In this document: piece after piece, positions 1 through 7,182 of the stretch
Layout of the letters: every line of letters begins with the position of its first letter
How positions within the stretch are numbered: position 1 is the first letter of the stretch
Assembly (NCBI GenBank): GCA_018715345.1
Contig: DVLT01000045.1
Coordinates: 1-38,626, forward strand
Source of the DNA: Candidatus Onthocola gallistercoris
GTDB taxonomy: Bacteria > Bacillota > Clostridia > Lachnospirales > Lachnospiraceae
Direction: 5' to 3'
DNA length: 38,626 nt
Made by a program: the position numbers and the translations under genes
The notes under the pieces: generated by a model
What the model saw: only the letters and a program-made list of their open reading frames with translations
Databases searched by the model: none
What the model was told of the DNA's origin: nothing

Positions 1-225
1 ATTGATGATTTTGCTATAAGCAGGTATTCAGAAGAAGGGATCAAGATCCTGTATCATCTCATAAAACTTCGGGATGACCTTGGCACCTCCACACTCTTCA
101 GCTGTCAGTATTCTCCAGATGAGTGGGGAAACCAGCTGAGTGACGAGAAGGAATGCTACGGTAAGCTTGACGGAATCCGGCGCAGACTGACTACAGGATT
201 TACTGTACTGATTGAGAAAGCATAG
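1..225 (+). CDS. istB: IS21-family helper ATPase (IstB-like), C-terminal end only
   Basis: Frame 1 is open from the window edge to TAG at 223-225 and gives 74 residues. The peptide begins IDDFAISRYSEEGIKILYHL, which fits the Walker B end (IDDFG) and the SEEG helix of IstB/DnaC-like AAA+ ATPases. It continues with a CQYSPDEW segment, equivalent to the SQLPxxxW region of IstB, and ends near LDGIRRRLTTGFTVLIEKA, the usual IstB tail. IstB loads onto target DNA and activates the IstA transposase. The Walker A half and istA must lie to the left of the window. The family call rests on recalled motifs. The element end that follows supports it. Confidence 0.72.
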   Translation: MDDFAISRYSEEGIKILYHLIKLRDDLGTSTLFSCQYSPDEWGNQLSDEKECYGKLDGIRRRLTTGFTVLIEKA

Positions 226-293
226 CTTTCTTCTGAAACAACGATCAATACTGATCAGTAGGGCGGAGTACCCTCTGCCCTGCTGATATTTCA

Positions 294-376
294 GGCTGGC
301 CGTTTAATATGGCCCTGACTGGCCGGGAAATGCGGCCCTGCTGGCCGCGGAAAGTGGCTGTTTGCACCTATTGACA
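294..376. mobile_element. Right terminal region of the IS21-type element with GGCC repeats
   Basis: Five GGCC cores lie at 298, 311, 321, 334 and 343, mostly as TGGCCG or TGGCCC, spaced 13, 10, 13 and 9 bases. IS21 elements carry multiple short terminal repeats that bind the transposase, and they end in TG...CA. The stretch TTTGCACCTATTGACA ends in CA at 376, which I take as the likely right tip; read in reverse it starts TGTCAATAGG. The exact end and any target duplication cannot be fixed without the left end. Confidence 0.5.
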
Positions 377-449
377 TATTGCCTGGATACGCCTAATGCC
401 TGTCCGATACAATACAGCCAAAATCACCTGATCGATAAACTTTTATTCA

Positions 450-1838
450 TCAGATGATCGGAAATGCGATGGTAACAGCGAATCCTCCGTGTTTTCCGTG
501 GTCAAAGGACACGGTTCCTTTATGGGCGGAAACGATCTGTCCCACGATCAGAAGCCCCAGACCGTGCCTCGGTTCGGCGGTTTTGCCGTCACTCATCATA
601 TAGTGGGGCGCCGTCCTCAGTTGCTCCAACTTTTCATCGGTAACGCCGATGCCGTTATCTTCGACGATGATCTTATATTCTGCGGCGCTTTTTTCAACCC
701 ATACAAAAATCGTGCAGCCGTCAGGATTGTGGGCCTGGGAATTGGTGATCAGATTTCCGATGGCCCGCCGCAGCAGCTCCTTATCCCCCTCTATGATACA
801 GGCAGTCAAGGTATCGTCGGTTTTCCACTCTATCGGATATTTTTCTTCCATATCCGAATTGATAAAATCAACAACACTTTGCCGTGCGATCGCTATGAGA
901 TTTACAGGCCTGGGGTCCATCGGCTGCATATTATATTCCAGTTTTGACGCAAGGTTCAGATCATTGATGAGATTTTTTATTTTTATACTTTGCCGGCGGA
1001 TGATCTGGGCTTTTTTTCTTTCACTTTCCGGCAGGCTTTCATTGGCCTCGATCTGTCCCGCATAGCCCATGACCATGGAAAGAGGTGTGCGGATGTCGTG
1101 GGACACCCCGGAAATCCAGTTTGCCCTTGCTGTCTCTTTCCTTTGCAGGTTCCGTTTTTGTCTTTGCAGGATATCCGACGTCTGATTGATCTTGGCGGCA
1201 AGACCGGACAGAAGTCCCTTTTCTTTGACATAAACAGGCTCGCCCAAAGGCAGCGCCTGTATGCCGTTTGTGATCGGCTTGACGGATTTGAGCAGCTTGG
1301 AATTGACGATCATATAGATCAGAAAGATCAAAAAGATATTCACCCCGATAACGACGAGGACCGTATAGGGAGCGTTTTTGATGAAATCATAATCCCAGCT
1401 TGGAGACATATGCTTCCAGTACCGGTCTTTCGGATAACCGACAACGACTAAGCCGTTTTCCGCATCGCCGGTATAGGTGGGGTATCCGTCAATATATCCC
1501 ATTGTCAAGTTTGCGATATCGGAGATCGTATATTGGAGGGGAATGGTGTCCGGCAGGTTTTTTGTATGCCATTTCACTTCTAACGTGTCATTATCAATAT
1601 AGATTGCCCAGGCATTCTCCATGTTTAACTGCTCTGCCATATCGCCGGATAAGACATATCCCGCCGCTGTTTTCTGCAAAGCTTTGGCTGTCTCTTTTGC
1701 GGTAGAATACGGCCTGCCGTTGGCTGTTTGGCTGGCGGAAATAACAGCGAGAAGGATGATGTTGAGGACGATGACCAGTACTGTGCTTAAGAGCAGTATG
1801 CCGACAAACCGCCGGATCAGTTTTGTAATATCTTTCAT
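450..1838 (-). CDS. Sensor histidine kinase of an antimicrobial-peptide-type two-component system
   Basis: 462 residues. A membrane helix at about 11-34 and a second at about 157-178 enclose an extracellular sensor of about 120 residues. The H-box SGVSHDIRTPLSMVMGY places the phosphorylated histidine at H247. An N-box (NLITNSQAHN), a G1 box (DNGIGV) and a G2-like GLGLLIVGQI follow in the HATPase domain. The start lies one base after the stop of the response regulator, so the two are co-transcribed. The divergent LanFEG-like transporter points to a CprK/NsrK-like role: sensing cationic peptides or lantibiotics and phosphorylating the partner regulator. Family and context support the role; the actual ligand is unknown. 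The gene end lies about 75 bases from the IS element tip. Confidence 0.85.
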   Translation of the reverse strand: MKDITKLIRRFVGILLLSTVLVIVLNIILLAVISASQTANGRPYSTAKETAKALQKTAAGYVLSGDMAEQLNMENAWAIYIDNDTLEVKWHTKNLPDTIPLQYTISDIANLTMGYIDGYPTYTGDAENGLVVVGYPKDRYWKHMSPSWDYDFIKNAPYTVLVVIGVNIFLIFLIYMIVNSKLLKSVKPITNGIQALPLGEPVYVKEKGLLSGLAAKINQTSDILQRQKRNLQRKETARANWISGVSHDIRTPLSMVMGYAGQIEANESLPESERKKAQIIRRQSIKIKNLINDLNLASKLEYNMQPMDPRPVNLIAIARQSVVDFINSDMEEKYPIEWKTDDTLTACIIEGDKELLRRAIGNLITNSQAHNPDGCTIFVWVEKSAAEYKIIVEDNGIGVTDEKLEQLRTAPHYMMSDGKTAEPRHGLGLLIVGQIVSAHKGTVSFDHGKHGGFAVTIAFPII

Positions 1839-1839
1839 A

Positions 1840-2547
1840 TCATTTCTCCGCTAATACCAATTTATAGCCCAGTCCCTTCACGGTGATGAGAGAGACGGGT
1901 TTTGACGGGTCAGTTTCGATCTTTTCCCGGATCCTGCGGATATGCGCCATAAGCGAGTTTTCATATCCATAGGGGTTATCGCCCCAAACCGCTTCGCAAA
2001 GCTGGTCGATCGTAACGATCCTTCCGGCATTACGGCAGAGCACGGATAAAATATCGTGTTCTTTGGCGGTCAATGGAAGGTGTTCCTTACCTTTTATCAC
2101 TTCAGCGCGGTCAAAATCAATCTGGCTTCCTGAAAGCCTGACAAGGGGATTTTCCCCTTTGTAGCAGCGACGCAATATGATCCCGATGCGCAGGGACAGT
2201 TCTTTTGGAAGGAATGGCTTTACCATATAATCATCTGCGCCAAGGCCAAGGCCTTTTAGTCTGTCCTCGTCCTCTCCCTTGGCTGTCAAAAAAAGGACCG
2301 GGATTTCAGTGAAAGTTCTCATCTGCTCAAATAAGGAAAACCCATTCCCGTCAGGCAGCATCACATCAAGTATGGCAAGATCCGGTACCCATTCTTTGCA
2401 CATGTGTAAAGCTTCGGATACGGTCTGGGCGGTTTTCATTGCCTTGAATCCGTCCTGGCCTAAAATAGATGTCACCATTTCAAGCAGATCAGCCTCATCG
2501 TCTACGATGAGGATTTTTTTGTATTTTAAGTAATCGTAGTCCATCAT
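1840..2547 (-). CDS. OmpR-family response regulator, partner of the kinase at 450-1838
   Basis: 235 residues. The receiver domain occupies about 11-125 with the acidic pair in ILIVDDEADLL, the phospho-acceptor aspartate in LAILDVMLPDG and the lysine in DDYMVKPF. A C-terminal winged helix follows, with VWGDNPYGYENSLMAHIRRI as the recognition region and ITVKGLGYKLVL as the wing. Two adjacent ATG codons (2547 and 2544) sit 6 and 9 bases after AAAGGAG; either could be used. It most likely activates the divergent ABC genes through the TGTAAGG direct repeats at 2610-2627, since OmpR-type regulators bind head-to-tail sites one helical turn apart. The closest named system I can suggest is CprR of clostridia, by context rather than by alignment. 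Confidence 0.87.
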   Translation of the reverse strand: MMDYDYLKYKKILIVDDEADLLEMVTSILGQDGFKAMKTAQTVSEALHMCKEWVPDLAILDVMLPDGNGFSLFEQMRTFTEIPVLFLTAKGEDEDRLKGLGLGADDYMVKPFLPKELSLRIGIILRRCYKGENPLVRLSGSQIDFDRAEVIKGKEHLPLTAKEHDILSVLCRNAGRIVTIDQLCEAVWGDNPYGYENSLMAHIRRIREKIETDPSKPVSLITVKGLGYKLVLAEK

Positions 2548-2566
2548 GTCATTCTCCTTTTTCCAT

Positions 2567-2572
2567 ATTATA
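2567..2572 (-). promoter_or_regulatory. -10 box for the two-component genes
   Basis: On the minus strand a perfect TATAAT lies 20 bases before the response regulator start. No good -35 is found 16-18 bases upstream, so this promoter may be weak or activator-dependent. Confidence 0.45.
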
Positions 2573-2609
2573 GCACTATCCTAAAGGAATATCGGCGACA
2601 GCTTCCAAA

Positions 2610-2664
2610 TGTAAGGTAATTGTAAGGCAGCGGGAAGGCTGCCGCAAGGTTGCAGTCTTATACT
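2610..2664 (+). promoter_or_regulatory. Direct-repeat operator and -10 box for the ABC resistance genes
   Basis: TGTAAGG occurs at 2610-2616 and again at 2621-2627, an 11-base period, which is the classic OmpR-family arrangement. A TATACT -10 box is at 2659-2664 and the -35 position (around 2636-2641) is poor. A weak -35 with an upstream tandem site is typical of a promoter switched on by a phosphorylated response regulator. The link to the regulator at 1840-2547 is inference. Confidence 0.5.
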
Positions 2665-2693
2665 GAAGCTGACAAAGGAAAGGAGATTTTTGT

Positions 2694-3449
2694 ATGAATA
2701 TGATCGAAACTCAGGATCTAACGAAAAACTATGGAGATTTCACGGCAGTATCCCATCTGGATCTCCATATCCGCAAAGGAAGCGTTTACGGATTTCTCGG
2801 CCCCAACGGCGCGGGAAAATCCACGACAATGAAGATGTTTTTGGGTCTCACACAGCCGACAGAGGGCAGCTTTCATATCGACGGGAAAACCTATCCGTCA
2901 AACCGGGTTTCAATTTTGAAGGAAATCGGTTCGTTTATTGAAGCACCTGCTTTTTACGGGAATCTGACCGGCGAAGAAAACCTTGACATCCTACGGAAAA
3001 TTCTCGGATTACCGAAAAGCTGCGTGGATGACGCGCTGGAGCTTGTGGGTTTAACCGAGTTCAGAAAAAGACTTGCGAAAAAATATTCGCTTGGCATGAA
3101 ACAGCGCCTGGGTTTGGCAGGCGCGTTGATCGGCCGGCCGCCGATCCTGATCCTGGACGAGCCGACAAATGGACTTGACCCGGTGGGCATTCACGAGATA
3201 CGGACTCTGATCCGTTCTCTGCCGCAGCAATATGATTGTACTGTATTGGTTTCCTCCCACCTGCTTCCTGAAGTAGAGCTTATGGCCGATGATATCGGCA
3301 TTTTGAATCAGGGCCGTCTGTTGTTTGAAGGCACAATGGAAGAACTTAAAAGAAGCGCCCGTGCTGGCGGCTTCCCGACGGACAATCTGGAAGAGACCTT
3401 CCTTGCGCTGATCGATGAGGACAACCGCCGGAGAGGAGGCAGGCTATGA
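2694..3449 (+). CDS. Lantibiotic/peptide-resistance ABC transporter, ATP-binding subunit (LanF/CprA-like)
   Basis: 251 residues, a single ABC domain. Walker A is GPNGAGKST near residue 37, the signature segment is YSLGMKQRLGLAGAL, Walker B is ILILDEPTNGLD, and an H-loop SSHLL follows. The MIETQDLTKNYG opening and the SLGMKQR signature are typical of the lantibiotic-protection ATPases (LanF, NukF, CprA). The ATG is 8 bases after AGGAG at 2681-2685. The gene overlaps the next by ATGA, and two different membrane partners follow, which gives the LanF-LanE-LanG order. The subunit would power removal of peptide antibiotics from the membrane. No lantibiotic biosynthesis gene is in the window, so this looks like stand-alone resistance. 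Confidence 0.88.
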   Translation: MNMIETQDLTKNYGDFTAVSHLDLHIRKGSVYGFLGPNGAGKSTTMKMFLGLTQPTEGSFHIDGKTYPSNRVSILKEIGSFIEAPAFYGNLTGEENLDILRKILGLPKSCVDDALELVGLTEFRKRLAKKYSLGMKQRLGLAGALIGRPPILILDEPTNGLDPVGIHEIRTLIRSLPQQYDCTVLVSSHLLPEVELMADDIGILNQGRLLFEGTMEELKRSARAGGFPTDNLEETFLALIDEDNRRRGGRL

Positions 3450-4171
3450 GCCTTTTCATTGAATCAAAAAAACTGAGACGCACGGGTTACATTCCCGCGT
3501 TTCTGGCAGGCGGTTTTCTCGCGGCAGCCTTTCCGGCGGCCTATATGGCCGTAAAAGCAGAGGAAATGACTTCGCTTTCAGGGAAACCGATGGATTTATT
3601 GATGTCCGCGAACTGGCAGATGATGGCCATGCTGAATATTCTCATATCCATTTGCGGCGCTTGTATGATGTATCATACCGAATATGCCGATAACGGCATA
3701 CAGAAAATGTCAGTGCTCCCGGTCCGTCAGGAAAGCCTGTTCTTCGGTAAATTCGTGATCGCTTTTTTGGGTTTATCCGCTATGGTGATCATGGAAATGG
3801 CGGCTTTAGCCGGCTGCGCAAAGTATTGGTTTCCGGACGATGTTTTCAGCTTCACCGAAATATTGAAAACCGCAGGTTTTCAGATGGTTGTTGCGCTGCC
3901 GACAGTGATGATCATGCTGGTGATTGCGTCTGCCTGCAAAAATATGTGGGTATCCCTTGGCATTGGGGTGATCTGCGTATTCACCTTTTCCATTCTTCCC
4001 CAGGACAATACCGTGTTAAGCCTATTTCCCTTCGCTTCTCCATATCAAATGTTTTCTGAAGCAACGGAAAACGGCCGCACCGTTTTGTTTTTAGCTGTTT
4101 GCGGAATCGAAACGGTCGCTTTTGGAATTGGGGAGGTTATTTATCTGAAAGTAAGGAGGTGTTTTGAATGA
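3446..4171 (+). CDS. Lantibiotic-immunity ABC permease, MutE/EpiE-like (LanE/CprB)
   Basis: 241 residues with about six membrane segments, beginning around residue 13. The cytoplasmic N-terminus SLFIESKKLRRTGYIPAF matches the ABC-2-type permeases of lantibiotic immunity systems, which open with a short basic stretch that contacts the ATPase. The start overlaps the ATPase stop (ATGA), with GAGAGGAGGC just upstream, and its own stop overlaps the next permease. Role: one half of the heteromeric membrane channel. The E versus G assignment is from gene order and general resemblance. Confidence 0.78.
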   Translation: MSLFIESKKLRRTGYIPAFLAGGFLAAAFPAAYMAVKAEEMTSLSGKPMDLLMSANWQMMAMLNILISICGACMMYHTEYADNGIQKMSVLPVRQESLFFGKFVIAFLGLSAMVIMEMAALAGCAKYWFPDDVFSFTEILKTAGFQMVVALPTVMIMLVIASACKNMWVSLGIGVICVFTFSILPQDNTVLSLFPFASPYQMFSEATENGRTVLFLAVCGIETVAFGIGEVIYLKVRRCFE

Positions 4172-4938
4172 GTTTCTTATCTCTGATGGGAGTAGAATTC
4201 AAAAAGATCCGCCGTTCCAAAATCTTCTGGATATTGCTTATCCCTGTCATTATGATGTGGGTTCCAAGCATTATCAATGCGGACATGAACTTTGATCTGA
4301 GGGGGATTCCGATCACTCCCGAAAATAACTTTTTTATTCAAGGTTTTATGGGTATGGTGTGGTTTATGATCCCCGCGTCGCTGGTTATCTGTACCGTATT
4401 GATCAGCCAAACGGAACGTTCAAACAGGGGGATTTTAAAAATGCTGTCCCTGCCGATTCCCGCAGCCAAACTGTGTTTTGCAAAATTCACCGTTTTGCTG
4501 ATGTTGGCGGCAGCCCAGATGGTCATGTCCATCGGAGCCTACTCTATCTGCGCGGCGATTGTTACCAGGATGCAGGACTATAACTTTATTCTCGAACCGT
4601 TATATGTCTGTAAAACTGTGTGCGGCATATATGCCGCCGCAATCCCAATGGCTGCTGTCTATTGGGCGATTTCCGTTTTGATCCGGTCTCCCATTTTTTC
4701 GGTGGGTGTCGGCTTGGCTTCTATCGTGCCTTCCGTGCTCATGATAAACACCAAAATCTGGTTTGCCTACCCGATGAGTTATCCGTTCTATTTGTTAATG
4801 GTGGCCTATGGGAGGGCTGCCCAGGGGGTTTATGAAACACAAATTGCCTGGCTGCCGTGGCTGCTCGCCGCAGTCGGGATCACGATTCTTGCCCTTGCCG
4901 TATCCTGTGCCCGATACGGCGCTGTTGAAAGGAGATGA
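4168..4938 (+). CDS. Lantibiotic-immunity ABC permease, MutG-like (LanG/CprC)
   Basis: 256 residues, about six membrane segments, N-terminus SFLSLMGVEFKKIRRSKIFW. The VEFKKIRRSK opening is characteristic of the MutG family of ABC-2 permeases. It overlaps the previous gene by ATGA, with AAGGAGGTG just before, and overlaps or nearly overlaps the next small gene. Together with the two upstream genes it makes a complete three-subunit exporter. The tight overlaps imply translational coupling and fixed stoichiometry. Confidence 0.78.
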   Translation: MSFLSLMGVEFKKIRRSKIFWILLIPVIMMWVPSIINADMNFDLRGIPITPENNFFIQGFMGMVWFMIPASLVICTVLISQTERSNRGILKMLSLPIPAAKLCFAKFTVLLMLAAAQMVMSIGAYSICAAIVTRMQDYNFILEPLYVCKTVCGIYAAAIPMAAVYWAISVLIRSPIFSVGVGLASIVPSVLMINTKIWFAYPMSYPFYLLMVAYGRAAQGVYETQIAWLPWLLAAVGITILALAVSCARYGAVERR

Positions 4939-4943
4939 TCACA

Positions 4944-5240
4944 TTGAAAAACAAAGTTTTAACTGCTGTTTCTGTCATCATGCTGTTTGTCCCGTGGACG
5001 ATCCTGATTTTGCGCAGATTTGACTGGGCGCTGGAGTTCCCCGTGGCGGAGATCATGATTTACAGTTACGCCGCCTTTATGGTCTTTTCAGGTATCTTTT
5101 CAATCCTTGTTTATACAAAGGGAAAAGTAAAATCGAAACTTATGCAGGTGTGTGTTGCGATCAACAGCATCTACGCTGTGGGCGCCATTGGGATCATTTG
5201 CATGACAATTCCGGGATTGACAGACATGTTACTGGGATGA
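4944..5240 (+). CDS. Small three-helix membrane protein, fourth gene of the resistance operon
   Basis: About 98-101 residues with hydrophobic segments near residues 5-22, 32-53 and 65-85, and little else. The ATG at 4935 overlaps the MutG-like stop but has no spaced ribosome site. TTG at 4944 lies 9 bases after AAGGAG at 4929-4934, so I prefer it; the protein then begins MKNKVLTAVSV. I do not recognise the family. Its place at the end of a LanFEG operon suggests an accessory or immunity-type membrane protein. The short length and lack of polar domains argue against an enzyme. Confidence 0.65.
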   Translation: MKNKVLTAVSVIMLFVPWTILILRRFDWALEFPVAEIMIYSYAAFMVFSGIFSILVYTKGKVKSKLMQVCVAINSIYAVGAIGIICMTIPGLTDMLLG

Positions 5241-5315
5241 AGTGATATGAGCAGACAAAAATTTCTTCGGGAAAGATGATGCTGCGGCGGAAAGGGATGT
5301 TGCCGCCCAGGCGGA

Positions 5316-5336
5316 GGATCCGGCAAAGCCGGATCC
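5316..5336. terminator. Perfect GC-rich hairpin between convergent genes
   Basis: A 9-base stem GGATCCGGC pairs with GCCGGATCC across an AAA loop. It lies between the small membrane gene (+) and tetR (-), which converge here. No T-run follows on either strand, so it may terminate weakly or protect mRNA ends. Confidence 0.4.
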
Positions 5337-5361
5337 CTTCGTACAACATATCCGGGCTGCC

Positions 5362-5985
5362 TTACAGCAGTTCCACGGGAAGATCGTTCTGATGGCGGCT
5401 TTGAGAGCGGAATTGATGGACCATATTCTGTATGGTTTCCCGAAGATAGGGCCGGAGCTCCTCTAAAGATGTGGGATGACCGTTGACGATGGCGCTGTAT
5501 CCGGCGCTGCCAGCCATTTCGACGACCAGACAGATCAGTATTTCCGGTGTGCGGCAAGAATAATCTGATGCGTCCAGCCGCGCAAGGAACAGATCCATGC
5601 CTGTTGGAGAACCTTCTGAAGGCGAAATGAACAAAGCCTCACCCAAACGCCGTTCAAGGAAGCGGGTCAGCGATTCATCCGATGCCAGCTGATCCAGGAT
5701 CTGATCAACGACAAAGACCATCTGCTCATCAAAGGACATGCGATGGCGGGGAGGAAGGGCATCCCAGGCCTGTTCAAAAATGTGATATGCCTTGGATGCG
5801 GTCACCCGGTTTCTCAGATCGTATTTATCGGTAAAGTAAAGATAAAAGGTACCTTTTGCCACGCCGGCCGCATCCACGATATCGGCGATGGTCGTCTGGG
5901 CAAAACCTTTTTCCAAAAATAAGTGATAAGCGGCGTCGAGTAAAGCCGTCCGTTTTTTCTGTTTATTCATATCTGTTTTTTTCAC
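5362..5985 (-). CDS. TetR/AcrR-family transcriptional repressor
   Basis: About 207 residues from GTG at 5985, which follows AAGGAG (6002-5997) at 11 bases; ATG at 5970 (MNKQKKRTALLDAAY) is the alternative. The first 50 residues form the TetR helix-turn-helix: LLDAAYHLFLEKGF, then TTIADIVDAAGVAKGTFYLYF, then DKYDLR. The rest is a variable ligand-binding domain with no recognisable ligand. The reading frame is open further upstream to 6048, but that stretch contains the promoter, so a longer start is rejected. It faces away from the CPBP protease gene and probably represses its own promoter, possibly the divergent genes too. CPBP and MATE neighbours hint at a stress or drug-response regulator. 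Confidence 0.85.
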   Translation of the reverse strand: MKKTDMNKQKKRTALLDAAYHLFLEKGFAQTTIADIVDAAGVAKGTFYLYFTDKYDLRNRVTASKAYHIFEQAWDALPPRHRMSFDEQMVFVVDQILDQLASDESLTRFLERRLGEALFISPSEGSPTGMDLFLARLDASDYSCRTPEILICLVVEMAGSAGYSAIVNGHPTSLEELRPYLRETIQNMVHQFRSQSRHQNDLPVELL

Positions 5986-6012
5986 GATCTTCTCACTCCT
6001 TCCATGATTTTT

Positions 6013-6041
6013 ATTATACCTCAGAAATGACTCTTGGTCAA
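6013..6041 (-). promoter_or_regulatory. Consensus promoter for tetR with an overlapping TGAC-N5-GTCA operator
   Basis: On the minus strand TTGACC and TATAAT are separated by exactly 17 bases. The inverted repeat TGACTCTTGGTCA (6028-6040) covers the -35. TetR repressors often autoregulate through such a palindrome, so this is the likely self-operator. The arms are only four bases, so confidence is moderate. Confidence 0.6.
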
Positions 6042-6127
6042 TGAACAACCATGAAAAGAAAAGCCGCTGTTACTGGCAGAACAAAAGCGAGGAAAAAACA
6101 TACCGGGGTAGTAAAAAGGAAAAATCG

Positions 6128-6141
6128 TTACAAAAATGTAA
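6128..6141. promoter_or_regulatory. BceR-like operator TTACA-N4-TGTAA upstream of the CPBP gene
   Basis: TTACAAAAATGTAA is a perfect inverted repeat that fits TnACA-N4-TGTAA, the motif I recall for BceR-type response regulators. It is centred about 30 bases before the candidate -35 at 6165. A BceR/GraR-like orphan regulator lies at 8555-9226. Binding is inference. Confidence 0.45.
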
Positions 6142-6164
6142 GAATAATGAAAGCGAATGTTTTA

Positions 6165-6193
6165 TTGCGAAGGCCGGTCTGACGTGATAAACT
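6165..6193 (+). promoter_or_regulatory. Candidate promoter for the CPBP-MATE-regulator genes
   Basis: TTGCGA (6165-6170) and TAAACT (6188-6193) are spaced by 17 bases, four of six matches in each box. A weak core below an upstream palindrome fits activation. Confidence 0.4.
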
Positions 6194-6245
6194 GAAAAGG
6201 CCTTGTGAGATGAAAACGATCAAGGCAGAATAGGAGGTCAGACAG

Positions 6246-7061
6246 ATGGCAGAAGCGACCAAAACGCCCATATTGCGATGCGCGGTCCGGATATTACCCG
6301 GATATCTGGCTATGGTTGCCGTATATCTTCTATATCGATTTGGATTCTATCCCCTGTTTGGAAAAGACTGGAGTTTTCCCTTGCGGCATACGATGGAATT
6401 GTGTGTGGTCTACGGTGTCGGAGCGGGGATTTTTTATTTGAGTGTACGCAGATACCCCTTGCAAAATGCGGCTATACAGCAAAAGCGCGGAGAAGGCGGA
6501 GACGACCACAGGGATTTTAGAGAAAAAGTGAGAGCCTGGACGTGTCTGTTGGTCATCCAGTCAGGACTGAGTGTTCCGCTGCTCGTGCTGGTGGAGATGG
6601 TACGAACATCCATTTTTCATATGGAAGGAACCATGGTCCGGCCGAATGTGACCTTTGTTTCATTTTACATTTTGTATTTCCTTATTTTGCGTCCTGTGTT
6701 GGAAGAAATGATCTTCCGGGAAATCATATTGAGAAGGATCGGAGATGCGGGAAGGTTTCGGGCCAGTCTGTTTACGGCGTTGCTTTCCGCCTTTATGGTT
6801 TACTTGATGGATGGGATTTCCCAGGCTTGCGCCATGCTTTTGCTTGCATTTATGTGGTCTGAACTTTACCAGAGGATGGAAGGCAGATCCCATCGCCTGA
6901 GAGTGACGATCATTTTGCACAGCTTTTCCAATCTGTGGATCGTGCTGTTGCCCTGGCTGTTGAAATCCAGCCGTCCGGGTCTGGTGATCTATGCGGTGGT
7001 GTGGATCGTGGTCGTGCCCATGATCGCCATAGATTGGATAGCCCGTTTAAACCGCAGATAA
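6246..7061 (+). CDS. CPBP-family intramembrane metalloprotease/glutamic endopeptidase
   Basis: 271 residues with about eight hydrophobic segments. The diagnostic CPBP motif 1 is present as LEEMIFREIILRRIG near residues 155-169 (EExxFR), followed by motif 2 around the SAFMVYLMDG segment and motif 3 as HSFSNLWIVL near 220. These glutamates, arginine and histidine/asparagine form the active site in the Abi/CaaX-protease-like superfamily. Members act in membrane proteolysis, including bacteriocin self-immunity, but the substrate here is unknown. The ATG has a strong AGGAGGT eight to ten bases upstream. Downstream are a MATE exporter and a BceR-like regulator on the same strand, and a BceR-like site is upstream, so an envelope-stress or peptide-resistance role is likely. 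Confidence 0.8.
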   Translation: MAEATKTPILRCAVRILPGYLAMVAVYLLYRFGFYPLFGKDWSFPLRHTMELCVVYGVGAGIFYLSVRRYPLQNAAIQQKRGEGGDDHRDFREKVRAWTCLLVIQSGLSVPLLVLVEMVRTSIFHMEGTMVRPNVTFVSFYILYFLILRPVLEEMIFREIILRRIGDAGRFRASLFTALLSAFMVYLMDGISQACAMLLLAFMWSELYQRMEGRSHRLRVTIILHSFSNLWIVLLPWLLKSSRPGLVIYAVVWIVVVPMIAIDWIARLNRR

Positions 7062-7101
7062 TATTTTTAACGGAACGCCATTAGGTATATTTCATTCTCG
7101 T

Positions 7102-7163
7102 ATTTTGTGATATGATGGACTCATCAGAAAGATCTTACAAAGATTTTGTGAAGATCACAAAAT
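7102..7163 (+). promoter_or_regulatory. Inverted repeat and -10-like box before the MATE gene
   Basis: ATTTTGTG at 7143-7150 pairs perfectly with CACAAAAT at 7156-7163 across AAGAT. A further ATTTTGTGA copy is at 7102-7110, next to TATGAT (7111-7116), a plausible -10. The palindrome would sit just downstream of the start of transcription, where a repressor could block elongation. No obvious -35 is present. Confidence 0.4.
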
Positions 7164-7182
7164 GAGATGAGGGGGCGTTGTG

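Noticed and set aside
489-947. Plus-strand open frames across the histidine kinase gene
   Set aside because: They are antisense to a clear kinase, have no ribosome sites and no family features. The same holds for open frames opposite pepF, the eut genes and the peptide transporter genes.
2954-3190. Minus-strand frames inside the ABC ATPase gene
   Set aside because: The sequence is fully explained by the ATPase with all motifs in order.
5986-6048. Longer N-terminus for the TetR protein
   Set aside because: It would translate through the -10 box of its own consensus promoter, and no ribosome site precedes it.
6147-6161. CcpA (cre) site before the CPBP gene
   Set aside because: TGAAAGCG matches the first half but the second half does not fit the consensus; too weak to call.
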